Part shown: positions 54,012-63,103 of the stretch, in pieces
How the letters are laid out: every line of letters begins with the position of its first letter
Numbering within the stretch: position 1 is the first letter of the stretch
Source: Pontibacter fetidus
GTDB lineage: Bacteria > Bacteroidota > Bacteroidia > Cytophagales > Hymenobacteraceae
NCBI RefSeq assembly: GCF_010119545.1
Contig: NZ_JAAEAA010000009.1
Span: forward strand, 62,001 to 126,000
Length of the DNA stretch: 64,000 nt
Direction of reading: 5' to 3'
The notes under the pieces: model-generated
The model's input: the letters and a program-made list of their open reading frames with translations, nothing else
Database searches by the model: none
What the model was told of the DNA's origin: nothing
Made by a program: the position numbers and the translations under genes

Positions 54012-56420
54012 ATGCAAACTGCTGAAGTATCTATAACTCAAAAATTAACAGCTGAAGAAATACTTCAGGATTATCGCACAGGTTGGGAGAGCCGCCAGGC
54101 AAGCCTTGCAGGCCGCAAGGAGGTGTTCATGGGCAAAGCCAAGTTTGGTATCTTCGGAGATGGTAAAGAGGTAGCACAGCTGGCAATGGCCAGGTTCTTT
54201 CAGAACGGTGACTTCCGTTCGGGCTATTACCGCGACCAGACATTTATGTTTGCCATTGGCGAACTGACACTACAGCAATACTTTGCACAATTATACGCCC
54301 ACACCGATGTAGAGGCAGAGCCCTCTACAGCTGGCCGCGCCATGAACGGCCACTTCGGCACACGTTCGCTGGACGATGAGGGGAACTGGAAAAATTTAAT
54401 GGAGCAGAAAAACTCCAGCTCTGATATTTCGCCTACAGCCGCCCAGATGCCACGCCTTGTTGGTTTGGCTTATGCATCTAAACTATACCGCCAGAACCCG
54501 GAATTGCAGCAGTTACAGCAGTTTTCGGTAAACGGTAACGAGGTAGCTTTCGGAACTATAGGTAACGCCTCTACTTCTGAAGGCATGTTCTTCGAAGCCA
54601 TAAACGCCGGTGGTGTGTTGCAGGTGCCAATGCTGGTTTCGGTCTGGGACGATGGCTATGGGATTTCGGTGCCAGCTGAGTACCAGACTACCAAAGGAAG
54701 TATATCTGAAATTTTAGCCGGTTTCCAGCGCAATGCAGAAGGGGAGCAGGGTTACGAGATATTTAAAGTAAAAGGCTGGGATTATGCCGCCCTTTGCGAA
54801 ACGTACGAAGCAGCCGTGCGTGTTTGCCGCGAGCAGCATGTGCCGGTACTGGTACACGTAGAAGAAGTAACCCAACCTCAGGGCCACTCTACATCAGGCT
54901 CGCATGAGCGTTACAAATCTAAAGAAAGACTGGAGTGGGAAGCTGAGTTTGACTGTTTAAAGAAGATGCGTGAGTGGATACTGGCCAACGGTATTTCCAC
55001 TACAGAGCAGCTTGACCAGATCGAAAACGAAGCGAAAGAGGCTGTACGAGTTGCGCGCACCAATGCCTGGACCGCTTTTGATACGGGTATAAAAGAAGAT
55101 CACGCGGTAGCATTACAGTTATTAGATAACCTGGCAGCTGCCAGCGAACACATTACCGAAATAGCAACTATAACCGAAGAGCTTCGCAAAGTAACCGTAC
55201 CTATCCGCAGCGATGCAGTTAGGGCCGTGCGTAAAGCCTTACGTTATGTACGCGATGAACGAAACGCCGCCAAGCGCGAACTGGTAGGTTGGTTAGAGCA
55301 AACGATAGGTGAAAACGCAGACCGTTTCAATTCATACCTGTATAGTCAGTCTGAAGAATCGGCGTTATTGGTAGAAGAAGTAAAACCTGAGTTTGATGAA
55401 AATTCTCCGGTAGTAGACGGCCGCGAAGTGTTACAGGCAGCTTTTGATGCCATACTTGCCCGCGACCCGCGTGTGTTTGCCATTGGCGAAGACGTTGGTA
55501 AAATAGGCGACGTAAACCAGGCTTTTGCCGGCTTACAGGAAAAGTATGGCGAACTGCGCGTTACGGATACCGGTATCCGGGAGTGTACGATCATTGGTCA
55601 GGGTATTGGTGCTGCCTTACGTGGACTTCGCCCTATCACCGAAATTCAGTACCTGGATTACCTTTTATATGCCATACAGATCCTGAGCGATGATGTGGCC
55701 TGTTTGCAGTACCGTACAAAAGGTGGCCAGAAAGCACCGCTTATAGTTCGTACACGCGGTCACCGCCTGGAAGGTATCTGGCACTCTGGTTCTCCAATAG
55801 GTATGATCCTGAACAGCATCCGGGGCATGCACGTGCTGGTTCCGCGCGACATGACGCAGGCTGCTGGCTTTTATAATACACTACTTAAGTCTGATGAGCC
55901 TGCACTGGTAATCGAGTGCCTGAATGGTTATAGATTAAAAGAGCGCATTCCGAATAATATTGGGGAGTTTACGGTGCCACTGGGCAAGCCTGAGATCCTG
56001 AAAGAAGGCTCGGATGTAACGATTGTTACCTATGGCTCGATGTGCCGCATTGTAATGGAAGCTGCCCGCCAGCTGGAAGAATTCGGTATATCAGCAGAAG
56101 TGATAGATGTGCAGACGTTGTTACCGTTCGATATAGAGCATGTGATTACCGACTCTATCAAGAAAACAAACCGTGTGCTGTTTACCGATGAAGACGTACC
56201 GGGTGGAGCAACAGCGTTTATGATGCAGCAGGTGGTGGATGAGCAAGGCGCCTGGAGATGGCTGGACTCGAAGCCGCAGTGTTTAGCTGCACAAGCGCAC
56301 CGTCCGCCGTATGGTTCTGATGGCGATTACTTCTCAAAACCAAATACCGAAGACGTATTCGAGGCGGTGTACGACATCATGCACGAAGCTGATCCGGAAA
56401 ATTTCCCGACGATTTACTAA
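54012..56420 (+). CDS. 2-oxoacid dehydrogenase E1, fused alpha and beta subunits
   Basis: Thiamine diphosphate-dependent decarboxylase, probably of branched-chain 2-oxoacids, feeding a dihydrolipoyl transferase. Alpha part about residues 15-400, with GNASTSEGMFFEAINAGG and LVSVWDDGYGIS at the cofactor site; beta part about 470-802, with FAIGEDVGKIGDVNQAF, DTGIRECTIIGQGIG, EIQYLDYLLYAI and VLFTDEDVPGGA. In many bacteria these are two proteins; the fused form is common in Bacteroidetes. E2 and E3 genes are not adjacent. Branched acyl-CoA products could prime FabH. Confidence 0.93.
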   Translation: MQTAEVSITQKLTAEEILQDYRTGWESRQASLAGRKEVFMGKAKFGIFGDGKEVAQLAMARFFQNGDFRSGYYRDQTFMFAIGELTLQQYFAQLYAHTDVEAEPSTAGRAMNGHFGTRSLDDEGNWKNLMEQKNSSSDISPTAAQMPRLVGLAYASKLYRQNPELQQLQQFSVNGNEVAFGTIGNASTSEGMFFEAINAGGVLQVPMLVSVWDDGYGISVPAEYQTTKGSISEILAGFQRNAEGEQGYEIFKVKGWDYAALCETYEAAVRVCREQHVPVLVHVEEVTQPQGHSTSGSHERYKSKERLEWEAEFDCLKKMREWILANGISTTEQLDQIENEAKEAVRVARTNAWTAFDTGIKEDHAVALQLLDNLAAASEHITEIATITEELRKVTVPIRSDAVRAVRKALRYVRDERNAAKRELVGWLEQTIGENADRFNSYLYSQSEESALLVEEVKPEFDENSPVVDGREVLQAAFDAILARDPRVFAIGEDVGKIGDVNQAFAGLQEKYGELRVTDTGIRECTIIGQGIGAALRGLRPITEIQYLDYLLYAIQILSDDVACLQYRTKGGQKAPLIVRTRGHRLEGIWHSGSPIGMILNSIRGMHVLVPRDMTQAAGFYNTLLKSDEPALVIECLNGYRLKERIPNNIGEFTVPLGKPEILKEGSDVTIVTYGSMCRIVMEAARQLEEFGISAEVIDVQTLLPFDIEHVITDSIKKTNRVLFTDEDVPGGATAFMMQQVVDEQGAWRWLDSKPQCLAAQAHRPPYGSDGDYFSKPNTEDVFEAVYDIMHEADPENFPTIY

Positions 56421-56440
56421 ATACTAAGTTTAAACCAACA

Positions 56441-56476
56441 AAAAGGCCCTGCAGCTATAGTTGCAGGGCCTTTTTT
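56441..56476. terminator. Bidirectional terminator, E1 and lipoprotein genes
   Basis: AAAAGGCCCTGCA pairs with TGCAGGGCCTTTT around an 8-base loop, with T runs on both strands, between convergent genes. Confidence 0.9.
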
Positions 56477-56498
56477 ATAGTTGCTATAGTTTTAGTAG

Positions 56499-57074
56499 CT
56501 AATTCGTGAATAATGTAATCGGCTCTGAAGTTACCACATTACTTTTATTTGGTACAGGAGTGGTTCGATCATAAATAAACACTTCAAATTTAACCACATC
56601 ACCAACAGCATAATATTGCTCATTTTCATTCGTGATTTCCAGGGCTAGTTTTATTTCACCCTCCAGCGGTTCTTTCCTATCGTCATTACTTATTCTCGGG
56701 AAACGACCACTTAAATCTGTTCCTGTCGGAAATATTAACTCTTCGAAAACAGGATCACCCGGATTGTTAGGATCTGGTCTGGCTCTAAGCACTTTAATAA
56801 TAAAATTCTTCTCGTAGGGAGAGCCCTTTTGAAATGGGAAATTATAGTCTTCCGACTTATCATCTGAAGATAAGCCCAGATTTCCATCGCCATCCTGAAA
56901 ACCGATAACTAAAAAGAGGCTATCTTTTTGTACTCCCAATGCATCATGGTCATACTGTTCTACTCGTTTAAAAGATATCTGGGGCTCATCGGGGTAGTTG
57001 GGCTCTTTGCGGCACGAGGCTAGTGTAAGTACCAGTAGCAGGCAGGAGAGGCTATACTTTAGCATATAGTTCAT
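56499..57074 (-). CDS. Hypothetical lipoprotein
   Basis: A 191-residue protein with lipobox LASC (Cys21). The mature sequence is rich in Asp, Asn and Pro, with DGDGNLGLSSDD near residue 60 that looks like a calcium-binding loop. Predicted beta-rich; similar lipoproteins are widespread in Cytophagales without known function. A Met4 start is also possible. Confidence 0.78.
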   Translation of the reverse strand: MNYMLKYSLSCLLLVLTLASCRKEPNYPDEPQISFKRVEQYDHDALGVQKDSLFLVIGFQDGDGNLGLSSDDKSEDYNFPFQKGSPYEKNFIIKVLRARPDPNNPGDPVFEELIFPTGTDLSGRFPRISNDDRKEPLEGEIKLALEITNENEQYYAVGDVVKFEVFIYDRTTPVPNKSNVVTSEPITLFTN

Positions 57075-57150
57075 ACAGCAAAATCAGAAAAATGAAGCTA
57101 AATTTACTAAATCAAACGATTAGATATAGGATTTGTTATAAGTTTATTTG

Positions 57151-58143
57151 ATGGATTTCAAGGCGCAGTTTAAACAACAGTTACTCGGGCAACCTACTGA
57201 TTTTACCCAGATGGCACTTAAGCTGTTCAGGTACCAGGCCGAACACAATGTTGTTTACAAAGAGTACGTAAATAACCTTAACGTTGAGCCAGATCAAATA
57301 AATTCGTTAGCACAGATCCCTTTCTTACCTATAGAGTTCTTTAAGCAGCAAAAGGTTGCAACTGGTACTTTTGAGCCCGAAGTTACTTTTTTAAGCAGCG
57401 GTACCACCCAACAAACACGCAGCAAACATTACGTTGCCGACCTGCAGTGGTACAACCAGGTTACAAGGTATATTTTCGAGCATTTTTACGGACCGCTGGA
57501 GCAATATGTGGTGCTGGCGCTTTTGCCATCTTACCTGGAGCAGGGAGGCTCCAGCTTGGTAGCGATGGTTGATTTTTTCATTAAACAGACAGGCCAGACG
57601 GAAGAAGGCTTTTATTTACATAACCATAGCCAGTTGCTGCAAAGTATAGCTTCGGCTAAAGCACGTGGTAAAAGAGTGTTGCTGATAGGGGTGAGCTATG
57701 CGTTGCTGGACTGGGCCGAAGAACTGAATGGAAACTATAGTTTTGAAGGCGTAACTATCATGGAAACTGGCGGCATGAAAGGGCGTCACCGCGAAATGGT
57801 GCGCGAGGAGCTGCATAGTTACCTGAAACAAGGTTTTGGCGTAGATGCCATCCATTCAGAATATGGCATGACCGAGTTACTATCGCAGGGCTACTCCAAA
57901 GGCGAGGGCATTTTTTACCCCGGCCAAACCATGCAAATCCTGCTTCGCGACCTAAACGACCCCTTTGATATTGGTAGCCACCACCGCAGCGGCGGCATTA
58001 ATGTTATAGACCTGGCCAACATAGATTCCTGCGCTTTTATCGAGACCAAGGACATCGGTAGATTTAAGGAAGATGGCACCTTTGAAGTGCTGGGCCGCTT
58101 TGATAATTCGGATATCCGGGGCTGTAATTTACTTATTGCCTAA
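57151..58143 (+). CDS. LuxE-like acyl-protein synthetase/acyltransferase
   Basis: A 330-residue cytoplasmic enzyme of the LuxE/acyl-adenylate-forming superfamily. It carries a SSGTTQQ nucleotide-binding loop, EYGMTELLSQGY and the D-rich DIGRFKEDGTFEVLGRFD region. LuxE activates fatty acids in bioluminescence, but non-luminous Bacteroidetes have copies of unknown substrate. ATG preferred over the adjacent TTG. The next gene starts 35 bases downstream. Confidence 0.82.
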   Translation: MDFKAQFKQQLLGQPTDFTQMALKLFRYQAEHNVVYKEYVNNLNVEPDQINSLAQIPFLPIEFFKQQKVATGTFEPEVTFLSSGTTQQTRSKHYVADLQWYNQVTRYIFEHFYGPLEQYVVLALLPSYLEQGGSSLVAMVDFFIKQTGQTEEGFYLHNHSQLLQSIASAKARGKRVLLIGVSYALLDWAEELNGNYSFEGVTIMETGGMKGRHREMVREELHSYLKQGFGVDAIHSEYGMTELLSQGYSKGEGIFYPGQTMQILLRDLNDPFDIGSHHRSGGINVIDLANIDSCAFIETKDIGRFKEDGTFEVLGRFDNSDIRGCNLLIA

Positions 58144-58177
58144 CATCTTTCTGCCCCTACCTGCGTTTAAGCCTGCC

Positions 58178-59098
58178 ATGGGATATTTTGTATTGATACT
58201 TTTTTCAGCGGTTTTAGTCTTTGTGTTTTACAGATGGGCTACACGCAAATCACGGCGCAGGAAAGCGGTACTTGCCTCCGAGTTTCCGGGGGAGTGGCGT
58301 AAGATATTAAATGATCGGGTAGGTTTTTATCACACCCTGAAGACCGACGAAGAGAAACAACGCTTCGAAAAGCTTATCCAACTGTTCCTGTCCGAAAAGC
58401 GCATCACCGGCATAGATGTAAAGATAGACGACCTGACCAAAGTGCTGGTAGCAAGCAGCGCCATTATCCCTATTTTCGGCTTCCGCGATTGGGAGTATCA
58501 GAATTTAGGTGAGGTGCTGGTGTTTCCGGGAAGTATAAAAAAGTATAAAGACCAGAAAAGCGAGGCGGTAACAGAAGTGTTGGGCCGTGTAAATCCTTTC
58601 CAGAACGATCATTATGTTACCTTATCAAAACCGGCGCTGGAGCGTGGCTTTAACGACATGGCTGACCGCAAAAATGTAGGCATCCACGAATTTGCCCATA
58701 TGCTCGACCAGGCCGATGGTGAGATTGATGGCGTACCCGAAGCTTATTTGCCGGATGAATGGGTGGAGCCATGGCGGGAACTGATGTATCGGAAGATCAA
58801 AAGTATAAAGCGGGGCGAATCAGATATCGATGATTATGGCGCCACAAGCGAAGCCGAATTTTTTGCGGTAGTTACCGAATACTTCTTTGAGAAACCGGAT
58901 AAATTAGCTGAGAATCACCCAAGACTTTACGCCTTGCTGACCAAAATATTCCAGCAAAACCCGAAACGCAGGTTCCGTATCAATTTCAGGGAATTACTAA
59001 ACCCGTATGGCAAACGATTGGGCCGAAACGAGCTTTGCCCTTGTGGCAGCGGCGAGAAGTATAAAAACTGTTGCTTGCTGAAGAAACAGGCTGCTTAA
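58178..59098 (+). CDS. MtfA-like M90 peptidase with SEC-C zinc motif
   Basis: A 306-residue protein. An N-terminal transmembrane helix (2-19) precedes an MtfA-type zinc-peptidase domain with HEFAH at 170-174 (zinc ligands and catalytic Glu) and a downstream Glu-rich SEAEFFAVVTEYFF segment. The last about 25 residues form a SEC-C motif, GRNELCPCGSGEKYKNCC, a zinc ribbon found at the SecA C-terminus. E. coli MtfA has neither the helix nor the SEC-C part. Start chosen at the ATG opening the helix. Confidence 0.87.
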   Translation: MGYFVLILFSAVLVFVFYRWATRKSRRRKAVLASEFPGEWRKILNDRVGFYHTLKTDEEKQRFEKLIQLFLSEKRITGIDVKIDDLTKVLVASSAIIPIFGFRDWEYQNLGEVLVFPGSIKKYKDQKSEAVTEVLGRVNPFQNDHYVTLSKPALERGFNDMADRKNVGIHEFAHMLDQADGEIDGVPEAYLPDEWVEPWRELMYRKIKSIKRGESDIDDYGATSEAEFFAVVTEYFFEKPDKLAENHPRLYALLTKIFQQNPKRRFRINFRELLNPYGKRLGRNELCPCGSGEKYKNCCLLKKQAA

Positions 59099-59102
59099 AA
59101 AT

Positions 59103-59146
59103 AAATGGCTGGCCCGAAGCTTTTAAACTTCGGGCCAGCCATTTAT
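59103..59146 (+). terminator. Long hairpin after the MtfA-like gene
   Basis: AAATGGCTGGCCCGAAG pairs perfectly with CTTCGGGCCAGCCATTT (17 bp) around an 8-base loop, five bases after the stop. The T tract is short (TTTATAG). Confidence 0.8.
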
Positions 59147-59178
59147 AGTTGCAACTATAACTATGCAAAACAGACTAT

Positions 59179-59287
59179 CCCCTTGAGGGGATTATAGGGG
59201 TGTTAATACAGCAGGTAAAAAGCAATTATTATTTTCCTTGCAGCATACCCGTAAATGAAAACACCCCTCTGCGCTCCCCTCAAGGGG
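59179..59287. repeat. Inverted pair of CCCCTTGAGGGG modules
   Basis: CCCCTTGAGGGG..AGGGGTGTT (59179-59204) faces AACACCCCT..CCCCTCAAGGGG (59260-59287), arms of 26-28 bases about 55 bases apart. The same module occurs once in composite repeats 2 and 3. It lies in a 310-base gap between convergent genes; the rest of that gap shows only TCCTTTGTCT repeats. Confidence 0.7.
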
Positions 59288-59408
59288 AGAATTTGCTACA
59301 TTGAAATGTCCTAACCCCTCGTAGGGAGGGCTGAATGAAGGCACAATCAAAGATCTTTTGTCCTTTGTCTAAATATCCTTTGTCTTTTATTTAACTGGAA
59401 ACTATAGT

Positions 59409-60575
59409 TTACGCTACTACCGGTCGGGCATAGGCTTTGGCATCTTCCAGCGTAATTTCATTGCCGCTCATGATTACCAGTCGCTCTACCACGTTACGTA
59501 GCTCGCGCACATTCCCTCGCCAGTCCAGGCCTTGCAAATACTGCATAGCATCGGAAGCTATAGTTTTAGGTTTGTTGCCATAGTCATTGGCAATGTCGTT
59601 CAGGAACTTGCTAACCAGGTCCGGTATGTCTTCGCGGCGCTCGTTCAGTGGTGGCACATGTATCAGGATAACGCCCAGGCGGTGGTACAAGTCTTCACGG
59701 AAATTTTTGGCTTCGATCTCTTCCAGCAGGTTCTTGTTGGTTGCCGCAATCACACGCACGTCCACCTGAATGTCTTTATCGCCACCTACGCGGGTAATTT
59801 TATGCTCCTGTAACGCACGCAGCACTTTGGCCTGGGCCGAAAGGCTCATATCGCCCACCTCATCCAGAAACAAAGTACCACCATTCGCCTGCTCAAACTT
59901 ACCGATGCGCTGCTTAACGGCTGAGGTAAACGAGCCCTTTTCGTGGCCGAACAGTTCACTCTCGATCAGCTCACTTGGGATGGCGGCGCAGTTTACTTCT
60001 ATCAGAGGGCCATGGCTACGGTTGCTGTGTTCATGTATAGAGCGTGCTACCAGCTCTTTCCCCGATCCATTTGGTCCGGTTATCAGTACGCGGGCATCGG
60101 TAGGGGCTACTTTTTCAATAGCCTGTTTTACACGACCAAGTGCCCCCGAAGTACCTACCATTTCATAGGTTTTAGATATCTTCTTTTTCAGGATCTTGGT
60201 TTCGGTTACCAGGGTGGCTTTATCCAGGGCATTGCGAACAGTTACCAGCAAACGGTTAAGGTCGGGTGGTTTCTGTAGAAAGTCGTAGGCGCCTTTTTTG
60301 GTGGCTTCCACAGCAGTGTCTATCGTTCCGTGTGCAGAGATCATGATGAACGGGGTGTCCGGGGTAAGCTCCATGGCTTTTTCCAGTACTTCCAGGCCGT
60401 CCATGCCCGGCATTTTTATGTCGCAAAGCACTACATCGTACTTGCTTTTGCTCAGGAGCTGTAGTCCCTTTTCACCGTCTTCGGCTTCGTCAACGGCATA
60501 ATTCTCAAACTCCAGAATTTCCTTCAGGGTACTACGGATGGCCCGCTCATCATCTATAATCAGAATTTTGGGCAT
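59409..60575 (-). CDS. NtrC-type response regulator without HTH domain
   Basis: A 388-residue two-component regulator. Receiver domain 1-120 with phosphorylation Asp52 (CDIKMPG) and Asp8/Asp9. AAA+ sigma-54 activation domain about 135-370: Walker A GPNGSGKE (167-174), Walker B GGTLFLDEVGD, and R-finger region. The sigma-54 contact loop reads GSFTSA (214-219) instead of GAFTGA. The protein stops after the AAA+ lid (NEITLEDAKAYARPVVA), so the Fis-type DNA-binding domain is absent. No sensor kinase is adjacent. Confidence 0.92.
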   Translation of the reverse strand: MPKILIIDDERAIRSTLKEILEFENYAVDEAEDGEKGLQLLSKSKYDVVLCDIKMPGMDGLEVLEKAMELTPDTPFIMISAHGTIDTAVEATKKGAYDFLQKPPDLNRLLVTVRNALDKATLVTETKILKKKISKTYEMVGTSGALGRVKQAIEKVAPTDARVLITGPNGSGKELVARSIHEHSNRSHGPLIEVNCAAIPSELIESELFGHEKGSFTSAVKQRIGKFEQANGGTLFLDEVGDMSLSAQAKVLRALQEHKITRVGGDKDIQVDVRVIAATNKNLLEEIEAKNFREDLYHRLGVILIHVPPLNERREDIPDLVSKFLNDIANDYGNKPKTIASDAMQYLQGLDWRGNVRELRNVVERLVIMSGNEITLEDAKAYARPVVA

Positions 60576-60604
60576 AGGTAGATTCAGTTTAGGTTATCAG
60601 GCTA

Positions 60605-60640
60605 AATTAAAAAATAAAACAGCCACCGGCAAGGTGGCTG
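60605..60640 (-). terminator. Terminator of the transglutaminase-like gene
   Basis: AGCCACC pairs with GGTGGCT around a 5-base loop; the minus strand continues TTTTATTTTTT. Confidence 0.8.
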
Positions 60641-60690
60641 CTGCACTTGTACGTGTATAAAACTGATTTAGCTATACTTATAGTATGGGC

Positions 60691-61584
60691 TTATTTAGTA
60701 AATGTGATAACACTATAAAGTTCAGGCTCTAGGAAATAACCCCCCGGGTGGCGGGCAGTATAATCAAAGTTTATCCAGAGCTCATCGTTGGTCTCATGGA
60801 AATGGATCTTGCCGCTGTTTACTTCATCCGGGAACAAGGTGCGCACCACATGGCTCACTGCATCTATGTCGTCTGACTTACCAACTTTTACTTCGGTATA
60901 CATATGGCTTTCTGAGATTACTACGCGGGCTTCGCCACCAATAGCCATCACCGACGAGGCCATCAGAATCGCATAATCATCACAGTCGCCGGCCAGCAGT
61001 TCCATACTTTCAACCGGAGGCGAGTAATAATCCATGTTAATAGGGTCGTTCACGTATTTCCAATTCAGGCGGATATGTTTGAACAGCGAAAAGTACCGGG
61101 TTAGCTTGCCATATTTGCGGTAATACTCATCGTTAAAGTAGCGTGTCGAGTTTTCTACAGCAAAGTTGCGCAGCTTCGGGTGGGTAGGTTGCATGGTATT
61201 TTTCACGCGCTCCTCCTGAAAGTAGGTACCCTTTACCGGCTTAAAGTATGATACCTTATGCGGATTGCTGGTCATGTTTACCAGAGCAGCATTATATTCA
61301 GAATAAATATCGCCGAAAGTTATGCCCGGAAAACTGCTGTTGTACAGGAACACGCCCATAATTGTGAAGAACGTGAATACGATAAGTTTTGGGCTGATGC
61401 GGGTAACGATAACTGACACCGCTGCAGAAACCATAAGCCACAGTAAAAAGTGCAGCTCATAATCCATCGACTTATAAGGTGGTACATAAAAGCTGAGTAA
61501 CACCGCCATCGGGAACACGATGATGATCTGAATAAACCGTACGGCAAATTTTAACGCCGACGAGGCTTGTAATAACTGCGCCAT
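60691..61584 (-). CDS. Membrane protein with transglutaminase-like domain
   Basis: A 297-residue protein. Three hydrophobic segments occur in the first 100 residues, followed by a periplasmic transglutaminase/protease-like domain (about 120-285). The catalytic Cys is in LLAGDCDDYAILM near residue 203, with His in SESHMYTEV and Asp downstream. Family members cleave or cross-link peptide bonds; target unknown. Single gene with a following terminator; 392 bases upstream to the next gene. Confidence 0.83.
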   Translation of the reverse strand: MAQLLQASSALKFAVRFIQIIIVFPMAVLLSFYVPPYKSMDYELHFLLWLMVSAAVSVIVTRISPKLIVFTFFTIMGVFLYNSSFPGITFGDIYSEYNAALVNMTSNPHKVSYFKPVKGTYFQEERVKNTMQPTHPKLRNFAVENSTRYFNDEYYRKYGKLTRYFSLFKHIRLNWKYVNDPINMDYYSPPVESMELLAGDCDDYAILMASSVMAIGGEARVVISESHMYTEVKVGKSDDIDAVSHVVRTLFPDEVNSGKIHFHETNDELWINFDYTARHPGGYFLEPELYSVITFTK

Positions 61585-61976
61585 AAATTTTCCCCTCTCG
61601 CTAAAACGCTGTCTTTTAGAAGCTATGCCTCTTCACCAGCATGTCTGTATTCTCCTAACGCAAAATCCGGGCCTTTTTGCTCCCGGCAGGTGCAAACTTT
61701 TTTATAAAATTATCGTGCACCTATCCTGTTTTTAAGTTAGAAAATATTTTTAACTATAAAAAGAATTTTTGGACAAAGTGATGAAAATCTTTATTCTGGG
61801 AGGGGAGTAAACGTGGGTAATTTAAACTATAAAGGCAGCCCCATCTCTCAGGCTGCCTTTATAGTTACTATTTTTATTTTTTACTGAATTGTTGTACTAA
61901 GCCTAAGAAAGAAATTTGTAGAATACGTTTTACAAACTATAGCCAACTTAACAAAAATACAGATCAACCAATACTC
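61585..61976. other. Intergenic region with inverted repeats
   Basis: AGGTGCA (61688-61694) faces TGCACCT (61715-61721) around an AT-rich loop. AAAGGCAGCC/GGCTGCCTTT at 61831-61860 is listed separately. No gene seen. Confidence 0.5.
61826..61865 (-). terminator. Hairpin downstream of the lipoprotein gene
   Basis: CTATAAAGGCAGCC pairs with GGCTGCCTTTATAG (14 bp) around a 10-base loop. It lies about 115 bases after the minus-strand stop; the T tract is interrupted. Confidence 0.6.
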
Positions 61977-63023
61977 TTACTGATACTGGATGTAAAGTGG
62001 CTTTGGTGTAAGGGCGAGCACTTCTTCAGGCGTCATCAGGCGGTGACCGTTTTTAGTATCGTTTTTATAGAACAGCTTAAAGCCTGTAAACTGCACCGGC
62101 TCATTTTTGATGTATCTTCGGTAAGTATCTTTCTTCAGAGCAGGTCCGCCCCAGCCATCCATGTGCATTACTACCTGGTAGCGTGGGTCGAGCTTAATGT
62201 TCTGTGTGTTCCGGATCATGCCTTGCGTAAAGCGGTGTACAATTAAAAGTTTAGGTGGCAGTTTATGTTCTGTAACCAGGTTGGCCAGTAAACCTGTCGC
62301 GTAATTAATATCTTCGGCATCAAAAGTACCTATTCTGCGGCCCGGCACTCCACCGTTCTTCATCGAAAATTCGGCATCGATGCCTAAATGCACATTGGGC
62401 AGTTGCAGGTATTTAACTAATTCCGGCAACTCTTCCTGCAACGTACTCTGGCCTACCTGCACATCCAGGAAAACAATGGCATCGCGTTTTTTTGCCATCT
62501 CCAGCACTTCGTCTATCATTCTGTTCGTCATCCGGAGCCTGTATTTGTTGCCGCGGCCCGGCTTACCCTGCGCTGTAACAACTATAGCATGCAAAGCAGG
62601 CTGCACCGGTATAGTTGGGTCGGCAGCTTGCCAGTGGGCAACTTCTTCGTCCAGTTTCTGAAGCATTTTATCTTCTGGTAACTCGCCCAAAATACCCATG
62701 CGTTTAGACAACGGATTGCCGTAAAATGCAAGAATGCGTTTGCCAGGAAGTATAGCGCCCGGCAATGGTTTTGGGCCCGGGTAAACCCACGATGTATCTG
62801 TGGCAGGTGTGATAGCTATAGTTGCCGTGTCTTGTTTTGTTTTGGCTTTAGCTAAGGTATCGGGTGCAGGTGGTGTGGCCTGCTGGGCGGGTACTGCGGC
62901 TTGTACGGTCTGTTGTGCTTCGCGCTCCTGCATGCAACTGCTGGCAAGTATAGTGGTGGCACAAAGTATAAAAGGCAGCCGGATATTGGCTTGGGCAAAG
63001 GTCGGAAGTAAGCGGGAAAGCAT
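61977..63023 (-). CDS. Hypothetical lipoprotein with TIM-barrel-like domain
   Basis: A 348-residue lipoprotein (lipobox LASSC, Cys30). A Pro/Ala/Gln/Thr-rich linker (about 33-75) leads to a domain (about 90-348) with ILAFYGNPLSKRMGILG, AIVFLDVQVGQSTLQEELP, LGIDAEFSMKNG and the GIDAE-type acidic pair expected of glycosidase-like TIM barrels. No family can be named with confidence. Confidence 0.75.
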   Translation of the reverse strand: MLSRLLPTFAQANIRLPFILCATTILASSCMQEREAQQTVQAAVPAQQATPPAPDTLAKAKTKQDTATIAITPATDTSWVYPGPKPLPGAILPGKRILAFYGNPLSKRMGILGELPEDKMLQKLDEEVAHWQAADPTIPVQPALHAIVVTAQGKPGRGNKYRLRMTNRMIDEVLEMAKKRDAIVFLDVQVGQSTLQEELPELVKYLQLPNVHLGIDAEFSMKNGGVPGRRIGTFDAEDINYATGLLANLVTEHKLPPKLLIVHRFTQGMIRNTQNIKLDPRYQVVMHMDGWGGPALKKDTYRRYIKNEPVQFTGFKLFYKNDTKNGHRLMTPEEVLALTPKPLYIQYQ

Positions 63024-63103
63024 AAAAAAAGTATAAGGGTGTAATCGATGCTTAAATTAGTAAATTAATATTTACCTGCCTACACCTATAGTTATATTTT
63101 TAG

